DNA of 64,000 nucleotides from Ralstonia sp. UBA689 (GTDB lineage: Bacteria; Pseudomonadota; Gammaproteobacteria; Burkholderiales; Burkholderiaceae): the NCBI RefSeq assembly GCF_002298975.1, contig NZ_DBMV01000047.1:44105-108104 (forward strand). Reading direction: 5' to 3'. Position numbers and translations under genes: made by a program. The first letter of the stretch is position 1. Each line of letters starts with the position of its first letter. Shown one piece after another: positions 53,101 to 61,596 of this stretch. Below the pieces are notes generated by a model. The model was given only the letters and a program-made list of their open reading frames with translations, made no database searches and was not told the origin of the DNA.

Positions 53101-54468
53101 GAACTGCGCAGCAACGGCAATGACACCGAAGTCCTGCGTGGCGGTATCGGCGTGCGACAGCCGGTGCCGCAGCCGTCCGAGGGCGTGCAGGCAAATCTGG
53201 CGCTGGACCACCTGGACATCGACGCCTGGCGTCAAGTCTTTGCCACGCCCGCCTCCGACAAGAGTGCCAGCCAGATTACCGCCGAACACGCCACGGCCAG
53301 CGCCGCTGGCAACCCCAACGCCTATCTGCCCAGCCGCCTCAACGGTCGCGCACAGACCCTGCGCATCCTCGGTCGCGACTTCAACGCCGTCAGCATCAGC
53401 GCGACGCGCGACGGCGCCAACTGGCAATCGACCATCGAGTCGCGCGAGATCGCGGGCAGCGCGCGCTGGCACGCCGAGAGCGACGCCGTGCCCTTTGGCG
53501 AACTGACCATGCGCCTGTCGCGCATGAGTATTCCCGATGCACAGGAAGAGACCGCGCTGACCGAATCGCTGGCACGCAGTTCGCAGGAGATCCCATCGCT
53601 AGACCTGGTGGCCGACAAGTTCGATTTGCGCGGCAAGGCGCTGGGCAAGCTAGAGATCAAGGCGCGCAGCCAGATCAACGACGGCGCGCCGGTGTGGACG
53701 CTGGAGACGCTCAAGATCGAGCAACCCGCCGCCACGCTCACCGCGCAAGGCACGTGGCGCATTCCACGCCGCCTGCGCAATACCAGCCTTGGCGATGACC
53801 CCGACCGCCGTACCCAGCTCGACTTCCGCCTCGACCTGCGCGACTCCGGCGATCTGCTGCAGAAGATGGGCTTCGCCAAGGTGCTCGACGGCGCCAAGGG
53901 CAAGCTTGAAGGCCGCGTGGTGTGGCGCGGTTCGCCGATGTCGATCGACTATCCGACGCTCAACGGCCGCATGGCGCTGAACCTGGAGCGCGGCCAGTTC
54001 CTGCCGGTCGATCCGGGCCTGGCCAAGCTGGCTGGCGTGCTGAGCCTGCAGGGGCTGCTGCACTTCGCCACCGATCTGCGCAGCGCCACCGGACGTGGCA
54101 CGCCGTTCGAGAGTGTGGCGGCCACCGGCACCATCGCCAACGGCGTTGCCAGCACGGACGATTTCATCGTCAAGGGCCCGCAGTTCCAGGTCGCGATGAA
54201 GGGCTCGGCCAATATCCTCGACGAAACGCAGGACCTCTATGTCAACGTCACGCCCAAGGTCGATGCAACGTCCGCCTCGCTGGCCGCGGCATTCATCAAT
54301 CCGGCCCTCGGGCTGGGGACGCTGGCGGCCCAGTTGATCCTGGGCGAGCAGATGTCGAAGGCGTTCGCCACGGAATACCGTGTCACCGGAAGCTGGGCCA
54401 ACCCGAAGATCGACAAGGTCGCGTCACACTCCGGCGCAGGCAGCCATTCCGAAACCTCGGCAAAATAG
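50176..54468 (+). CDS. yhdP: YhdP family protein (AsmA-like, intermembrane lipid transport)
   Basis: A 1430-residue protein with an N-terminal membrane anchor (LWKTAAALVILALVGMLLVRFVL, cited for position about 75-95) and a very long periplasmic region of repeating beta-strand groove type. The C-terminus (FINPALGLGTLAAQLILGEQMSKAF, cited in part) is the DUF3971/AsmA-2 signature. In E. coli, YhdP with TamB and YdbH carries phospholipids to the outer membrane. ATG 50176 gives MPRPPQPPDS. It is divergent from glnE and co-directional with the nitrilase and tldD, the same order as in other proteobacteria. Confidence 0.92.
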   Translation: MPRPPQPPDSPKSEGRNASTLPPHRTGMRAAAPTAWAWILRLAGKTGGGIKAVLRAPIWRKLWRILWKTAAALVILALVGMLLVRFVLWPRVSVAREWMEHEASSALHATVGIGSLDTYWEGWHPAFRAQRIEARDIAGRQTFAVQDVQARLSWRSLLRMQITFAVLHANRADVLVRRNAAGALFVAGMPLSPDTSGDGSFFDQLLSQGDIDFREGAVRWLDEQQKLPEVALGNVHVQLHSGPTRHQLNASGTSPTLFTGPIKLQADFRHDLLARPGDWHHWRGQATWQVNTLQLAAVQRYVPVLTAANSGTLTSDGSVEFAGGVFTRSQARLTGQQLDLQVRKDLDPLQLRSLQVLATHQRTSGGEHTLRVDTLLWQPLNPPAQPAPAPELAGPGIEAPANPAGTPRGLRNVTVGWALDTRDALRRLQVKATTLDLADLRSIATALPLPAGVLEPLRTKQPAGRIDDLDINWQRDVSRWRPDTPVPVHFTGRATLRQVSFGPGALPALPPGHHPESAVPGIENLSGNAVFSDDKGTLRIDSADAALLLPGTFEDPRVPLDRLQGTFNWTYRKQELVVTSDNLTFSNGDLSARISGNYRHAPDTSHVGTVDLKGTLERANVPRVPRYLPLSIGQQLREYLAGALQAGTASNVGFVLSGDLFDFPFRPPHKGAFRVEVPIQGVSYQTSPHETAHNPPGQAPARVSEWPLFTDIDGTVIFDRASLAFKVARARVMGVNLQDVNGSLPDMDDHSPLLTIEGRGDGPTQNFLQYIEASPVGQWIGHFTQDARARGNATLALKLDLPLHEMHNSRAQGSVTFLRNDITLIPQAPPLTDVTGALTFTHKGIGFDNLRARFAGGEIRPTGGTAPDGTIRIQVAGTATAQGLRETAPEGGPIAAIARTLEGSAPYSATISVRQHRPIVQVQSDLTPMTVRLPAPLNKAAGQPLPVRFDMQPLATNGALDEVSLQIGDIAAARYELRSNGNDTEVLRGGIGVRQPVPQPSEGVQANLALDHLDIDAWRQVFATPASDKSASQITAEHATASAAGNPNAYLPSRLNGRAQTLRILGRDFNAVSISATRDGANWQSTIESREIAGSARWHAESDAVPFGELTMRLSRMSIPDAQEETALTESLARSSQEIPSLDLVADKFDLRGKALGKLEIKARSQINDGAPVWTLETLKIEQPAATLTAQGTWRIPRRLRNTSLGDDPDRRTQLDFRLDLRDSGDLLQKMGFAKVLDGAKGKLEGRVVWRGSPMSIDYPTLNGRMALNLERGQFLPVDPGLAKLAGVLSLQGLLHFATDLRSATGRGTPFESVAATGTIANGVASTDDFIVKGPQFQVAMKGSANILDETQDLYVNVTPKVDATSASLAAAFINPALGLGTLAAQLILGEQMSKAFATEYRVTGSWANPKIDKVASHSGAGSHSETSAK

Positions 54469-54473
54469 GCCCC

Positions 54474-55355
54474 ATGACTTCCACGACCGTCACCTCAACC
54501 TCCGCCGCATCCAGCACGGATGTGCGCTCGGATATGCCGTTTCCGGCACCTTTCCGCGTCGCGGCCATCCAGACCGTGTCAGGCATTGGCGTGGACACCA
54601 ACCTGGCGCGCGCCGACGCGCTGTTGGCCGAAGCCGCCGCCCAGGGCGCGCAACTGGCGCTGCTGCCCGAGTACTTCTGCATGATGGGCCGGAAGGACAG
54701 CGACAAGGTCGCCATCCGCGAGGATGATCAGAACGGCCCGATCCAGTCCTTCCTGGCCGATGCCGCGCGCCGCCACAAGCTGTGGCTCGTAGGCGGCACG
54801 CTGCCGCTGTGGTGCGAAGACGAGCAGCGCGTGCGCAACACGTCGCTCGCGTACAACCCGGCCGGTCGGCGTGTCGCGCGCTATGACAAGATCCACCTGT
54901 TCAACTTCGTGCGCGGCGAAGAACGCTATGACGAAGCCCGCACCATCGAGGCGGGCGACACGCCGGTCGCATTCGATGCGCCGTGCGGGCGTGTTGGCAT
55001 GTCGGTGTGCTACGACCTGCGCTTTCCGGAGCTGTACCGGGCGCTGTCATCGCAGGGCAACCTGAACTTGATTCTGATGCCGGCGGCCTTCACCTACGTG
55101 ACCGGCGCCGCGCACTGGGAGATCCTGCTGCGCGCCCGCGCCATCGAGAACCAATGCTACGTGCTCGCCGCCGCACAAGGCGGGCGCCATGAGAACGGCC
55201 GCCGCACCTGGGGCCATTCCATGCTGGTTGATCCGTGGGGCGAGATCATCGCTTCCGTGCCCGAAGGCGAAGGCATTGCCATCGGCGACATGGACCCGGC
55301 GCGTCTGGCCCAGGTGCGCCGCGACCTGCCGGCCCTGAAACATCGTGTGATGTAA
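54474..55355 (+). CDS. Carbon-nitrogen hydrolase (nitrilase superfamily, Nit-like)
   Basis: A 293-residue enzyme with the Glu-Lys-Cys triad: Glu in [12 protein letters not shown], Lys in [11 protein letters not shown] and Cys in [49 protein letters not shown] and [12 protein letters not shown] place it in the Nit1/Nit2-like branch. Known members hydrolyse deaminated glutathione or omega-amides, so a metabolite-repair role is likely. It begins 5 bases after the yhdP stop; the N-terminal 25 residues are Thr/Ser-rich and may not be conserved. Confidence 0.92.
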   Translation: MTSTTVTSTSAASSTDVRSDMPFPAPFRVAAIQTVSGIGVDTNLARADALLAEAAAQGAQLALLPEYFCMMGRKDSDKVAIREDDQNGPIQSFLADAARRHKLWLVGGTLPLWCEDEQRVRNTSLAYNPAGRRVARYDKIHLFNFVRGEERYDEARTIEAGDTPVAFDAPCGRVGMSVCYDLRFPELYRALSSQGNLNLILMPAAFTYVTGAAHWEILLRARAIENQCYVLAAAQGGRHENGRRTWGHSMLVDPWGEIIASVPEGEGIAIGDMDPARLAQVRRDLPALKHRVM

Positions 55356-55402
55356 GCCCAACCGAATTCTTTTGCTGCTTTTGCGATAAGCGAGAACCCA
55401 CC

Positions 55403-56866
55403 ATGAACGCAGGCGACATCGCCATCCAGAATCTGTCCATCGCGCGCCGCGTGCTGCTCGATCCGTACGGCCTTGACGAAGCGCACCTGCAGCGCGCGCT
55501 GGCCGACATCTTCACGCACCGCGTCGACTACGCCGACCTGTATTTCCAATACACGCGCAACGAAGCGTGGAGCCTCGAAGAAGGCATCGTCAAGTCGGGC
55601 AGCTTCAGCATCGACCAGGGCGTGGGCGTGCGCGCCGTCTCGGGCGACCGCACCGCGTTTGCATACTCCGACGACATCAGCCTGCCCGCGCTGATGCAGG
55701 CCGCCGGCGCCACGCGCACCATCGGCCGCGCCGGCGCCGGGCGCGTCAAGGTGGCGAGCAGCCTGCAGAGCCAGAACGGCGGCCGCGCGCTGTACGCGCC
55801 AAGCGACCCGCTCGACTCCATGACGGCGACGGATAAAGTCGCCCTGCTTGAGCGCATCGAAAAACTCGCTCGCGCCAAAGACCCGCGCGTGGTGCAGGTC
55901 ATGGCCGGCCTGGCCGGCGAATACGACGTGATGCTGGTCGCGCGCAGCGATGGCGTGATCGCCGCCGATGTGCGACCGCTGGTGCGCATTTCCGTCACCG
56001 TCATCGCCGAGCAAGGCGGGCGCCGCGAGATGGGCAGCTCCGGCGGTGGCGGCCGCTATGCCTACGGCTACTTCTCCGACGACCTGCTGCAGCAATACGT
56101 GGACGAAGCGGTGTCTTCCGCACTCGTCAATCTGGAAGCCAAGCCCGCACCAGCCGGCACCATGACCGTCGTGCTCGGCCCGGGTTGGCCCGGCGTGCTG
56201 CTGCACGAGGCCATCGGCCACGGCCTGGAGGGCGACTTCAACCGCAAGGGCTCATCGGCATTCTCGGGCCGCATGGGCGAACGCGTGGCGGCCAAGGGCG
56301 TCACCGTGGTGGATGACGGGACGCTGGCCAACCGCCGCGGCTCGCTCAACCTCGACGACGAAGGCAACCCCACGCAGTGCAACACCCTCATCGAAGACGG
56401 CATCCTCACCGGCTACATGCAGGACACGCTCAACGCGCGCTTGATGAAGATGCCCGTGACGGGCAACGCCCGCCGCGAGAGCTACGCCGCCCTGCCCATG
56501 CCGCGCATGACCAACACCTACATGCTCGGCGGCGACAAGGACCCGAAGGAGATCATCGCCAGCGTCAAGAAGGGGCTGTATGCGGTCAACTTCGGCGGCG
56601 GGCAGGTCGACATTACGAACGGCAAGTTCGTGTTCTCGGCCAGCGAGGCCTACCTGATCGAAGACGGCAAGATCACCACGCCGGTCAAGGGCGCGACCCT
56701 GGTCGGCAGCGGCCCGGAATCCCTCAAGCACGTGACCATGATCGGCAACGACATGCGCCTGGATTCGGGCATCGGCGTATGCGGCAAGGAAGGCCAAAGC
56801 GTGCCGGTGGGCGTGGGCCAGCCGACCCTGCGCATCGAGAACATGACGGTGGGCGGCACGATTTGA
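55403..56866 (+). CDS. tldD: Metalloprotease TldD
   Basis: TldD forms the zinc-dependent TldD/TldE(PmbA) protease that processes modified peptides such as microcins and degrades CcdA. The 487-residue product has the metal motif [18 protein letters not shown], plus [20 protein letters not shown] and [23 protein letters not shown] 55403 starts [10 protein letters not shown]; longer in-frame extensions overlap the nitrilase gene. The partner pmbA is not in the window. Confidence 0.95.
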   Translation: MNAGDIAIQNLSIARRVLLDPYGLDEAHLQRALADIFTHRVDYADLYFQYTRNEAWSLEEGIVKSGSFSIDQGVGVRAVSGDRTAFAYSDDISLPALMQAAGATRTIGRAGAGRVKVASSLQSQNGGRALYAPSDPLDSMTATDKVALLERIEKLARAKDPRVVQVMAGLAGEYDVMLVARSDGVIAADVRPLVRISVTVIAEQGGRREMGSSGGGGRYAYGYFSDDLLQQYVDEAVSSALVNLEAKPAPAGTMTVVLGPGWPGVLLHEAIGHGLEGDFNRKGSSAFSGRMGERVAAKGVTVVDDGTLANRRGSLNLDDEGNPTQCNTLIEDGILTGYMQDTLNARLMKMPVTGNARRESYAALPMPRMTNTYMLGGDKDPKEIIASVKKGLYAVNFGGGQVDITNGKFVFSASEAYLIEDGKITTPVKGATLVGSGPESLKHVTMIGNDMRLDSGIGVCGKEGQSVPVGVGQPTLRIENMTVGGTI

Positions 56867-56915
56867 TTGGCCGCGAAGCCGTCGTTTGGGTGCCGCATGC
56901 CCGGAAAATTCGTGC

Positions 56916-56944
56916 TTGCGGCCCCCAGAAAAAGGGGTTATAAA
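56916..56944 (+). promoter_or_regulatory. Promoter of the aroG leader transcript
   Basis: TTGCGG (56916-56921), a 17-base spacer and TATAAA (56939-56944). Transcription would begin near 56951, about 60 bases before the leader-peptide ATG, giving a leader RNA of roughly 290 bases ahead of aroG. Confidence 0.65.
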
Positions 56945-57013
56945 GACGGTTCGATTGGTGCAGCGCGATAGCGCAGTTCCCGAGTTTTTGTTGCATTGCC
57001 TAGCTTTCTCTCC

Positions 57014-57097
57014 ATGTCCTTCGCCAAGTTTTTTTACTTTTACTTTTGGCATCTCGCACCGCTGGCGGAAGGAGAGGGGCGCTTGCAGCAAAAATAA
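57014..57097 (+). CDS. Aromatic-rich leader peptide of aroG (27 codons)
   Basis: The ORF reads MSFAKFFYFYFWHLAPLAEG and ends GRLQQK. Seven of residues 3-12 are Phe, Tyr or Trp (F3, F6, F7, Y8, F9, Y10, F11, W12), a composition very unlikely by chance in this GC-rich genome, where TTT is rare. It lies between a good promoter and a terminator, directly upstream of aroG. This matches leader peptides of pheA/trp-type attenuators: ribosomes stall at Phe/Tyr codons when charged aromatic tRNAs are scarce. Confidence 0.8.
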   Translation: MSFAKFFYFYFWHLAPLAEGEGRLQQK

Positions 57098-57148
57098 AAG
57101 CACCCGATAGATACCGAAAACCGCCAGCGACCCTGGCGGTTTTTTTTC
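57060..57148 (+). promoter_or_regulatory. Transcription attenuator (anti-terminator / terminator) of aroG
   Basis: Terminator: AAAACCGCCAG (57117-57127) pairs with CTGGCGGTTTT (57133-57143), followed by more T's. Anti-terminator: CGCTGGCGG (57060-57068), inside the leader peptide's coding region, is perfectly complementary over 9 bases to CCGCCAGCG (57121-57129), so the two structures exclude each other. A ribosome stalled at the aromatic codons (57029-57049) leaves 57060-57068 free to pair and lets transcription into aroG. A ribosome that moves on covers it and the terminator forms. Confidence 0.78.
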
Positions 57149-57244
57149 GCCCAGTCTCCGCCCCACCCCGGCACCGACGCGAAACATAATCCGAACACAG
57201 TAGACGTTTCCAATAGAACTCAAGACACATCCCCGGAGCTTTCC

Positions 57245-58324
57245 ATGCCGAAGAACACCGACGACTTGCGTATTCGCGAACTCAAAGAGCTGACACCACC
57301 GTCGCACCTGATCCGCGAATTCCCGTGCAGCGACACCGTGTCCGATCTGATCTACCAGAGCCGCAACGCGATGCATCGCATCCTGCATGGCATGGACGAC
57401 CGCCTGATCGTCATCATCGGTCCCTGCTCTATCCACGACACCAAGGCAGCAATGGATTACGCCCGCCGCCTGGTCGAGCAGCGCGAGCGCTTCAAGAACG
57501 AGTTGGAAATCGTCATGCGCGTGTACTTCGAGAAGCCGCGCACCACGGTCGGCTGGAAGGGCCTGATCAATGACCCGTACATGGACGGCAGCTTCAAGAT
57601 CAACGATGGCCTGCGCACCGCACGTGAGCTGTTGATGAACATCAACGAGCTGGGCCTGCCCGCCGGCACCGAATACCTCGATGTGATCAGCCCGCAGTAC
57701 ATCGCCGATCTGGTGAGCTGGGGCGCGATCGGCGCGCGCACGACCGAAAGCCAGGTGCACCGCGAGCTGGCTTCCGGACTGTCGTGCCCGGTCGGCTTCA
57801 AGAACGGCACCGACGGCAACGTGAAGATCGCCGTAGACGCTATCAAGGCCGCATCGCAGCCGCACCACTTCCTGTCGGTCACCAAGGGCGGCCACTCGGC
57901 CATCGTGTCGACGGCGGGCAACGAGGATTGCCACATCATCCTGCGCGGCGGCAAGACGCCCAACTACGACGCCACTAGCGTGCAGGAAGCCTGTGAGGCA
58001 ATCGCCAAGTCGGGCTTGGCCGCACGTCTAATGATCGACGCGTCGCACGCCAACAGCAGCAAGAAGCACGAGAACCAGATCCCGGTGTGCGAAGACATCG
58101 CCCGCCAGATGGCCAGCGGCGACAACCGCATCGTCGGCGTGATGGTGGAGTCGCATATCAACGCCGGCCGCCAGGATCATGTGCAGGGCACACCTGTTTC
58201 CGACCTGAACTACGGCCAGAGCGTAACCGACGCGTGCATCGGCTGGGATGACTCGGTCAAAGTGCTGGAAACACTGGCTGATGCCGTGCGCAAGCGCCGT
58301 CTGGTGCCGAGCAGCGGTAACTGA
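57245..58324 (+). CDS. aroG: 3-deoxy-7-phosphoheptulonate synthase (class I DAHP synthase)
   Basis: AroG condenses phosphoenolpyruvate with erythrose-4-phosphate, the first step of the shikimate pathway. The 359-residue product has VIIGPCSIHDTKAAMDYA, MRVYFEKPRTTVGWKGLINDP (in part), GARTTESQVHRELASGLS, PVGFKNGTDGNV, MIDASHANSSKKHENQ and VMVESHINAGRQD, all class I alpha signatures. Which amino acid inhibits it cannot be read by eye. The aromatic leader peptide upstream points to transcriptional control by Phe and/or Tyr. Confidence 0.96.
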   Translation: MPKNTDDLRIRELKELTPPSHLIREFPCSDTVSDLIYQSRNAMHRILHGMDDRLIVIIGPCSIHDTKAAMDYARRLVEQRERFKNELEIVMRVYFEKPRTTVGWKGLINDPYMDGSFKINDGLRTARELLMNINELGLPAGTEYLDVISPQYIADLVSWGAIGARTTESQVHRELASGLSCPVGFKNGTDGNVKIAVDAIKAASQPHHFLSVTKGGHSAIVSTAGNEDCHIILRGGKTPNYDATSVQEACEAIAKSGLAARLMIDASHANSSKKHENQIPVCEDIARQMASGDNRIVGVMVESHINAGRQDHVQGTPVSDLNYGQSVTDACIGWDDSVKVLETLADAVRKRRLVPSSGN

Positions 58325-58347
58325 TCAGCGTTGACCGCCCATGAACG

Positions 58348-58376
58348 AGGACGCCTGCGGGCGTCCTTTTTTTTTT
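58348..58376 (+). terminator. Rho-independent terminator after aroG
   Basis: Stem GGACGCC / GGGCGTCC with a short TGC loop, followed by ten T's. Confidence 0.9.
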
Positions 58377-58497
58377 GCCCTGAGGAAGCCCGGATATACA
58401 ACAAATGTGAGCAATAATTATCAAAATCACACAAGTGCGTTGTCTTTGACATATCGTTGGTGGGTTTCCCCCCCCTGCTCACTCTCTGGAGGCAACT

Positions 58498-59397
58498 ATG
58501 GCAGACAACTTGGTGGACACCACCGTCAGCACCGCAAGCAAGTACCAGGCGATCGTGGCGCAGTACGCCGCTGACGTCGGCATGAAGATCCTCGCCGCCA
58601 TCGTCTTCTGGGTGGTTGGCCGCTGGCTGATCCACGTGGCCGTGCGCATGGTGCAGGGGTCGCTGGAGCGGCAGAAGGTGGACCCAACGGTGTTGCGCTA
58701 CGTCGGTTCAGTCATCACCGTCACGCTGAACGTGCTGCTGGTGATCGGCATTCTCGGCTACTTCGGCATCCAGACGACGACGTTCGCAGCGCTGATTGCT
58801 GCCGCCGGTGTGGCCATCGGCATGGCGTGGTCGGGGCTGCTGTCAAACTTTGCGGCGGGTGCGTTCCTGATCGTGCTGCGGCCGTTCAAGGTGGGGGACT
58901 TCGTCACGGCCGGTGGCGTGACGGGCACGGTCAAGGAGATCGGCCTGTTTGCCACGGCCCTCAACACGCCCGACAACGTGGTCACGATGGTCGGCAACAA
59001 CAAGATCTTCTCCGACACGATCCAGAACTACACGGTCAACCCGTTCCGCCGCGTGGAGTTGAAGGCCCAACTGGCCGGCAATGCCGACCATCGCGCCGCC
59101 ATCGCGCTGCTCAAGGAGAGGATCGCAACGATCCCGAACGTGCTGGCCGATCCGGCGGTCGATGTGGAGATCCTGGAGTTCAACCTGGTCGGGCCGGTGC
59201 TGGCGGTGCGTCCGTACACGCACAACGACAACTACTGGCAGGTCTACTTCGACACCAACCGCACGATCAAGGAAGCGCTGGCCGAGGCCGGCTTCCCGGC
59301 GCCCACGCCGTCGCAGGCGCTGACCATCACGACGCCGGGCCAGTTGGCAGGGCTGGCTGCCATGACGCAGAACGCCGCGCCAACGAACTTGAACTGA
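58498..59397 (+). CDS. mscS: Small-conductance mechanosensitive channel, MscS family
   Basis: MscS channels release solutes on hypo-osmotic shock. The 299-residue protein has three N-terminal membrane helices; the pore helix is the Gly/Ala-rich FAALIAAAGVAIGMAWSGLL followed by SNFAAGAFLIVLRPFKVGDFV. The cytoplasmic cage domain has GTVKEIGLFATALNTPDNVV and NNKIFSDTIQNYTVNPFRRVE (in part). Length and layout match E. coli MscS (286). GGAGG lies before the ATG. The upstream 170 bases are AT-richer and hold its promoter, not resolved further. Confidence 0.93.
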   Translation: MADNLVDTTVSTASKYQAIVAQYAADVGMKILAAIVFWVVGRWLIHVAVRMVQGSLERQKVDPTVLRYVGSVITVTLNVLLVIGILGYFGIQTTTFAALIAAAGVAIGMAWSGLLSNFAAGAFLIVLRPFKVGDFVTAGGVTGTVKEIGLFATALNTPDNVVTMVGNNKIFSDTIQNYTVNPFRRVELKAQLAGNADHRAAIALLKERIATIPNVLADPAVDVEILEFNLVGPVLAVRPYTHNDNYWQVYFDTNRTIKEALAEAGFPAPTPSQALTITTPGQLAGLAAMTQNAAPTNLN

Positions 59398-59414
59398 TCC
59401 ACACCCCGCAAAGC

Positions 59415-59446
59415 AAACGGCCCGGTGCGAATACCGGGCCGTTTTG
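59415..59446. terminator. Rho-independent terminator after mscS
   Basis: A 12-bp stem (AAACGGCCCGGT with ACCGGGCCGTTT), 6-base loop and a T-rich tail. It lies between convergent mscS and the cobalamin adenosyltransferase gene. Confidence 0.88.
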
Positions 59447-59466
59447 TTTTGGGGCGATGACGATGG

Positions 59467-60024
59467 TCAGGCTGGCTTGTGCACGTCACGTTCCCACAGG
59501 ACGTCCGCGCCGCCACTGGCGCGGTTCAGCACGCGCGCCAGCACGAACAGCAGGTCCGACAGGCGATTGACGTACTGGCGCGGCGCCTCGCCAATCGACT
59601 CCGCGCGGCCGAGCGCGACGATGCTGCGCTCCGCCCGCCGCGCGACCGTGCGGCACACGTGGGCCTGCGCTGCAGCGCGGCTGCCGCCGGGCAGGATGAA
59701 TTCCGCCAGGCGCGGCAGATCGGCGTTGTAATCGGCCAGCCACTGGTCCAGGCGCAGCACGTGCGCCGGCGTGACCATCGTGTAGCCCGGAATGCACAGC
59801 TCGCCACCCAGGTCAAACAGGTCATGCTGGATGGCCGTGAGCGCAGCGCGCACTCCGTCCGGCAACGTTTCCGTCAGCAGCACGCCGATGTGCGAATTCA
59901 GTTCGTCGACGTCGCCGATGGCGGCAATGCGCAGGCTATCTTTTGCTGTGCGGCTGCCGTCGCCGAGGCCAGTGGTGCCGTCGTCGCCGGTGCGGGTAGC
60001 GATCTTGGATAGGCGATTGCCCAC
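59467..60024 (-). CDS. Cob(I)alamin adenosyltransferase, PduO type
   Basis: This enzyme makes adenosylcobalamin from cob(I)alamin and ATP. The 185-residue product starts at GTG 60024, 7 bases after AAGGGAGA, with SKIATRTGDDGTTGLGDGSR, the PduO ATP-binding N-terminus. GDVDELNSHIGVL, FILPGGSRAAAQAHVCRTVARRAER (in part) and YVNRLSDLLFVLARVLN complete the signature. Upstream in-frame residues are not family-like. No cobalamin riboswitch was recognised in front of it. Confidence 0.93.
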   Translation of the reverse strand: MGNRLSKIATRTGDDGTTGLGDGSRTAKDSLRIAAIGDVDELNSHIGVLLTETLPDGVRAALTAIQHDLFDLGGELCIPGYTMVTPAHVLRLDQWLADYNADLPRLAEFILPGGSRAAAQAHVCRTVARRAERSIVALGRAESIGEAPRQYVNRLSDLLFVLARVLNRASGGADVLWERDVHKPA

Positions 60025-60160
60025 GATGGGTCTCCCTTGGAAAGCGGTGCAATGTTGATGGCGACCATTATCGCAAGCCACGCGCAACCCCGGCGTTAGA
60101 ATGACAGCCCAGCAGAGCTCCAAACTGCCGGCTCCAGACCGCAGCTACCCGCGAGACGCC

Positions 60161-61579
60161 ATGAACCACCCTGCACCTCCCTCCCAGTTGATGCGCAAGC
60201 CGATTCCCTCAACGATGCTCGACGCGCTGCGCGCGCGTTTCGGCGACCGACTCTCGACCAGCGATGCCGTGCGCGCCCACCACGGCCGCGACGAATCCGC
60301 CTACGACCCGATGCTGCCCGACGCGGTGGTCTTCGCGCAGACCACGGAAGAGGTCGCGACGGTTGCCAAGCTCTGCCACGAGCACGCGATTCCGCTGATC
60401 CCCTACGGCGCCGGTTCGTCGCTCGAAGGGCATCTGCTGGCCGTAGCCGGTGGCGTGAGCCTCGATCTCTCGCAGATGAACCATGTGCTGTCGGTGCATC
60501 CGGAAGACCTGACGGTGACGGTCGAGCCGGGTGTCACGCGCAAGCAGCTCAATAACGAGATCCGCGACACGGGCCTCTTCTTCCCCATCGACCCGGGCGC
60601 GGATGCGTCCATCGGCGGCATGTGCGCGACACGCGCGTCCGGCACCAACGCCGTGCGCTACGGCACGATGCGCGAGAACGTGCTGAACCTGACGGTGGTC
60701 ACGGCCGATGGCCGCGTCATCAAGACGGCCAATCGCGCGCGCAAATCGTCGGCGGGCTATGACCTGACGCGCCTCTTCATCGGCAGCGAGGGAACGCTGG
60801 GCATCATCACCGAGATCACGCTGAAGCTGTATCCGCAGCCGGAGGCGGTGTCGGCGGCCGTGTGCGCGTTCCCGAGCATGGGCGACGCGGTGTCCGCCGT
60901 GATCGACACCATCCAGATGGGCGTGCCGATCGCGCGCGTGGAATTTGTCGATGCGCTGGCCATCCGCGCCATCAATCAATACGACAAGCTGACGCTGCCC
61001 GAGCTGCCGACGCTGTTCTTCGAGTTCCACGGCTCCGAGCACGGTGTGCAGGAACAGGCCGAGACCGTCCAGCAGATCGCCGCTGACCACAAAGGCCAGG
61101 GCTTCGAATGGGCCACGCGCCCCGAAGACCGCAGCCGCCTCTGGAACGCTCGCCACAACGCCTTCTTCGGCTTCCTGCAGCTCAAGCCGGGCTGCCGCGC
61201 CGTCACCACCGACGTGTGCGTGCCGATCTCGCGCCTGGCCGAATGCGTGGTGGAAACGGAGAAAGACCTGCGTGCCAGCCCGCTGCAACTGCCCGCGCCC
61301 ATCGTCGGTCACGTGGGCGACGGCAACTTCCACGTTGCGCTGCTGATCGATCCGAACAAGCCGGAAGAACTGGAAGAAGCCGAACGCATCAACCAGCGCA
61401 TCGTCGCGCGCGCCATTGCCATGGACGGCACCTGCACCGGGGAGCACGGCGTGGGCCTGCACAAGATGGAATTCCTCGTCGCCGAGCACGGCAACGACGC
61501 CATCGACCTGATGCGCAGCATCAAGCAGGCGCTGGACCCGAAGCACATCCTGAACCCCGGCAAAATCTTCCATCTGTAA
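60161..61579 (+). CDS. FAD-linked oxidase, D-lactate dehydrogenase / glycolate oxidase GlcD-like
   Basis: A 472-residue flavoprotein. The FAD-binding PCMH domain shows IPYGAGSSLEGHLLAVAGGV, VEPGVTRKQLNNEIRDTGLF and DPGADASIGGMCATRASGTN. The C-terminal domain has the metal-binding PIVGHVGDGNFHVALLI and TCTGEHGVGLHKMEFL. This is the LDHD/GlcD class that oxidises D-2-hydroxy acids such as D-lactate. The lack of GlcE and GlcF neighbours favours D-lactate dehydrogenase over glycolate oxidase. ATG 60161 gives MNHPAPPS. Confidence 0.92.
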   Translation: MNHPAPPSQLMRKPIPSTMLDALRARFGDRLSTSDAVRAHHGRDESAYDPMLPDAVVFAQTTEEVATVAKLCHEHAIPLIPYGAGSSLEGHLLAVAGGVSLDLSQMNHVLSVHPEDLTVTVEPGVTRKQLNNEIRDTGLFFPIDPGADASIGGMCATRASGTNAVRYGTMRENVLNLTVVTADGRVIKTANRARKSSAGYDLTRLFIGSEGTLGIITEITLKLYPQPEAVSAAVCAFPSMGDAVSAVIDTIQMGVPIARVEFVDALAIRAINQYDKLTLPELPTLFFEFHGSEHGVQEQAETVQQIAADHKGQGFEWATRPEDRSRLWNARHNAFFGFLQLKPGCRAVTTDVCVPISRLAECVVETEKDLRASPLQLPAPIVGHVGDGNFHVALLIDPNKPEELEEAERINQRIVARAIAMDGTCTGEHGVGLHKMEFLVAEHGNDAIDLMRSIKQALDPKHILNPGKIFHL

Positions 61580-61596
61580 CTTCATCGGTCGCCCGC

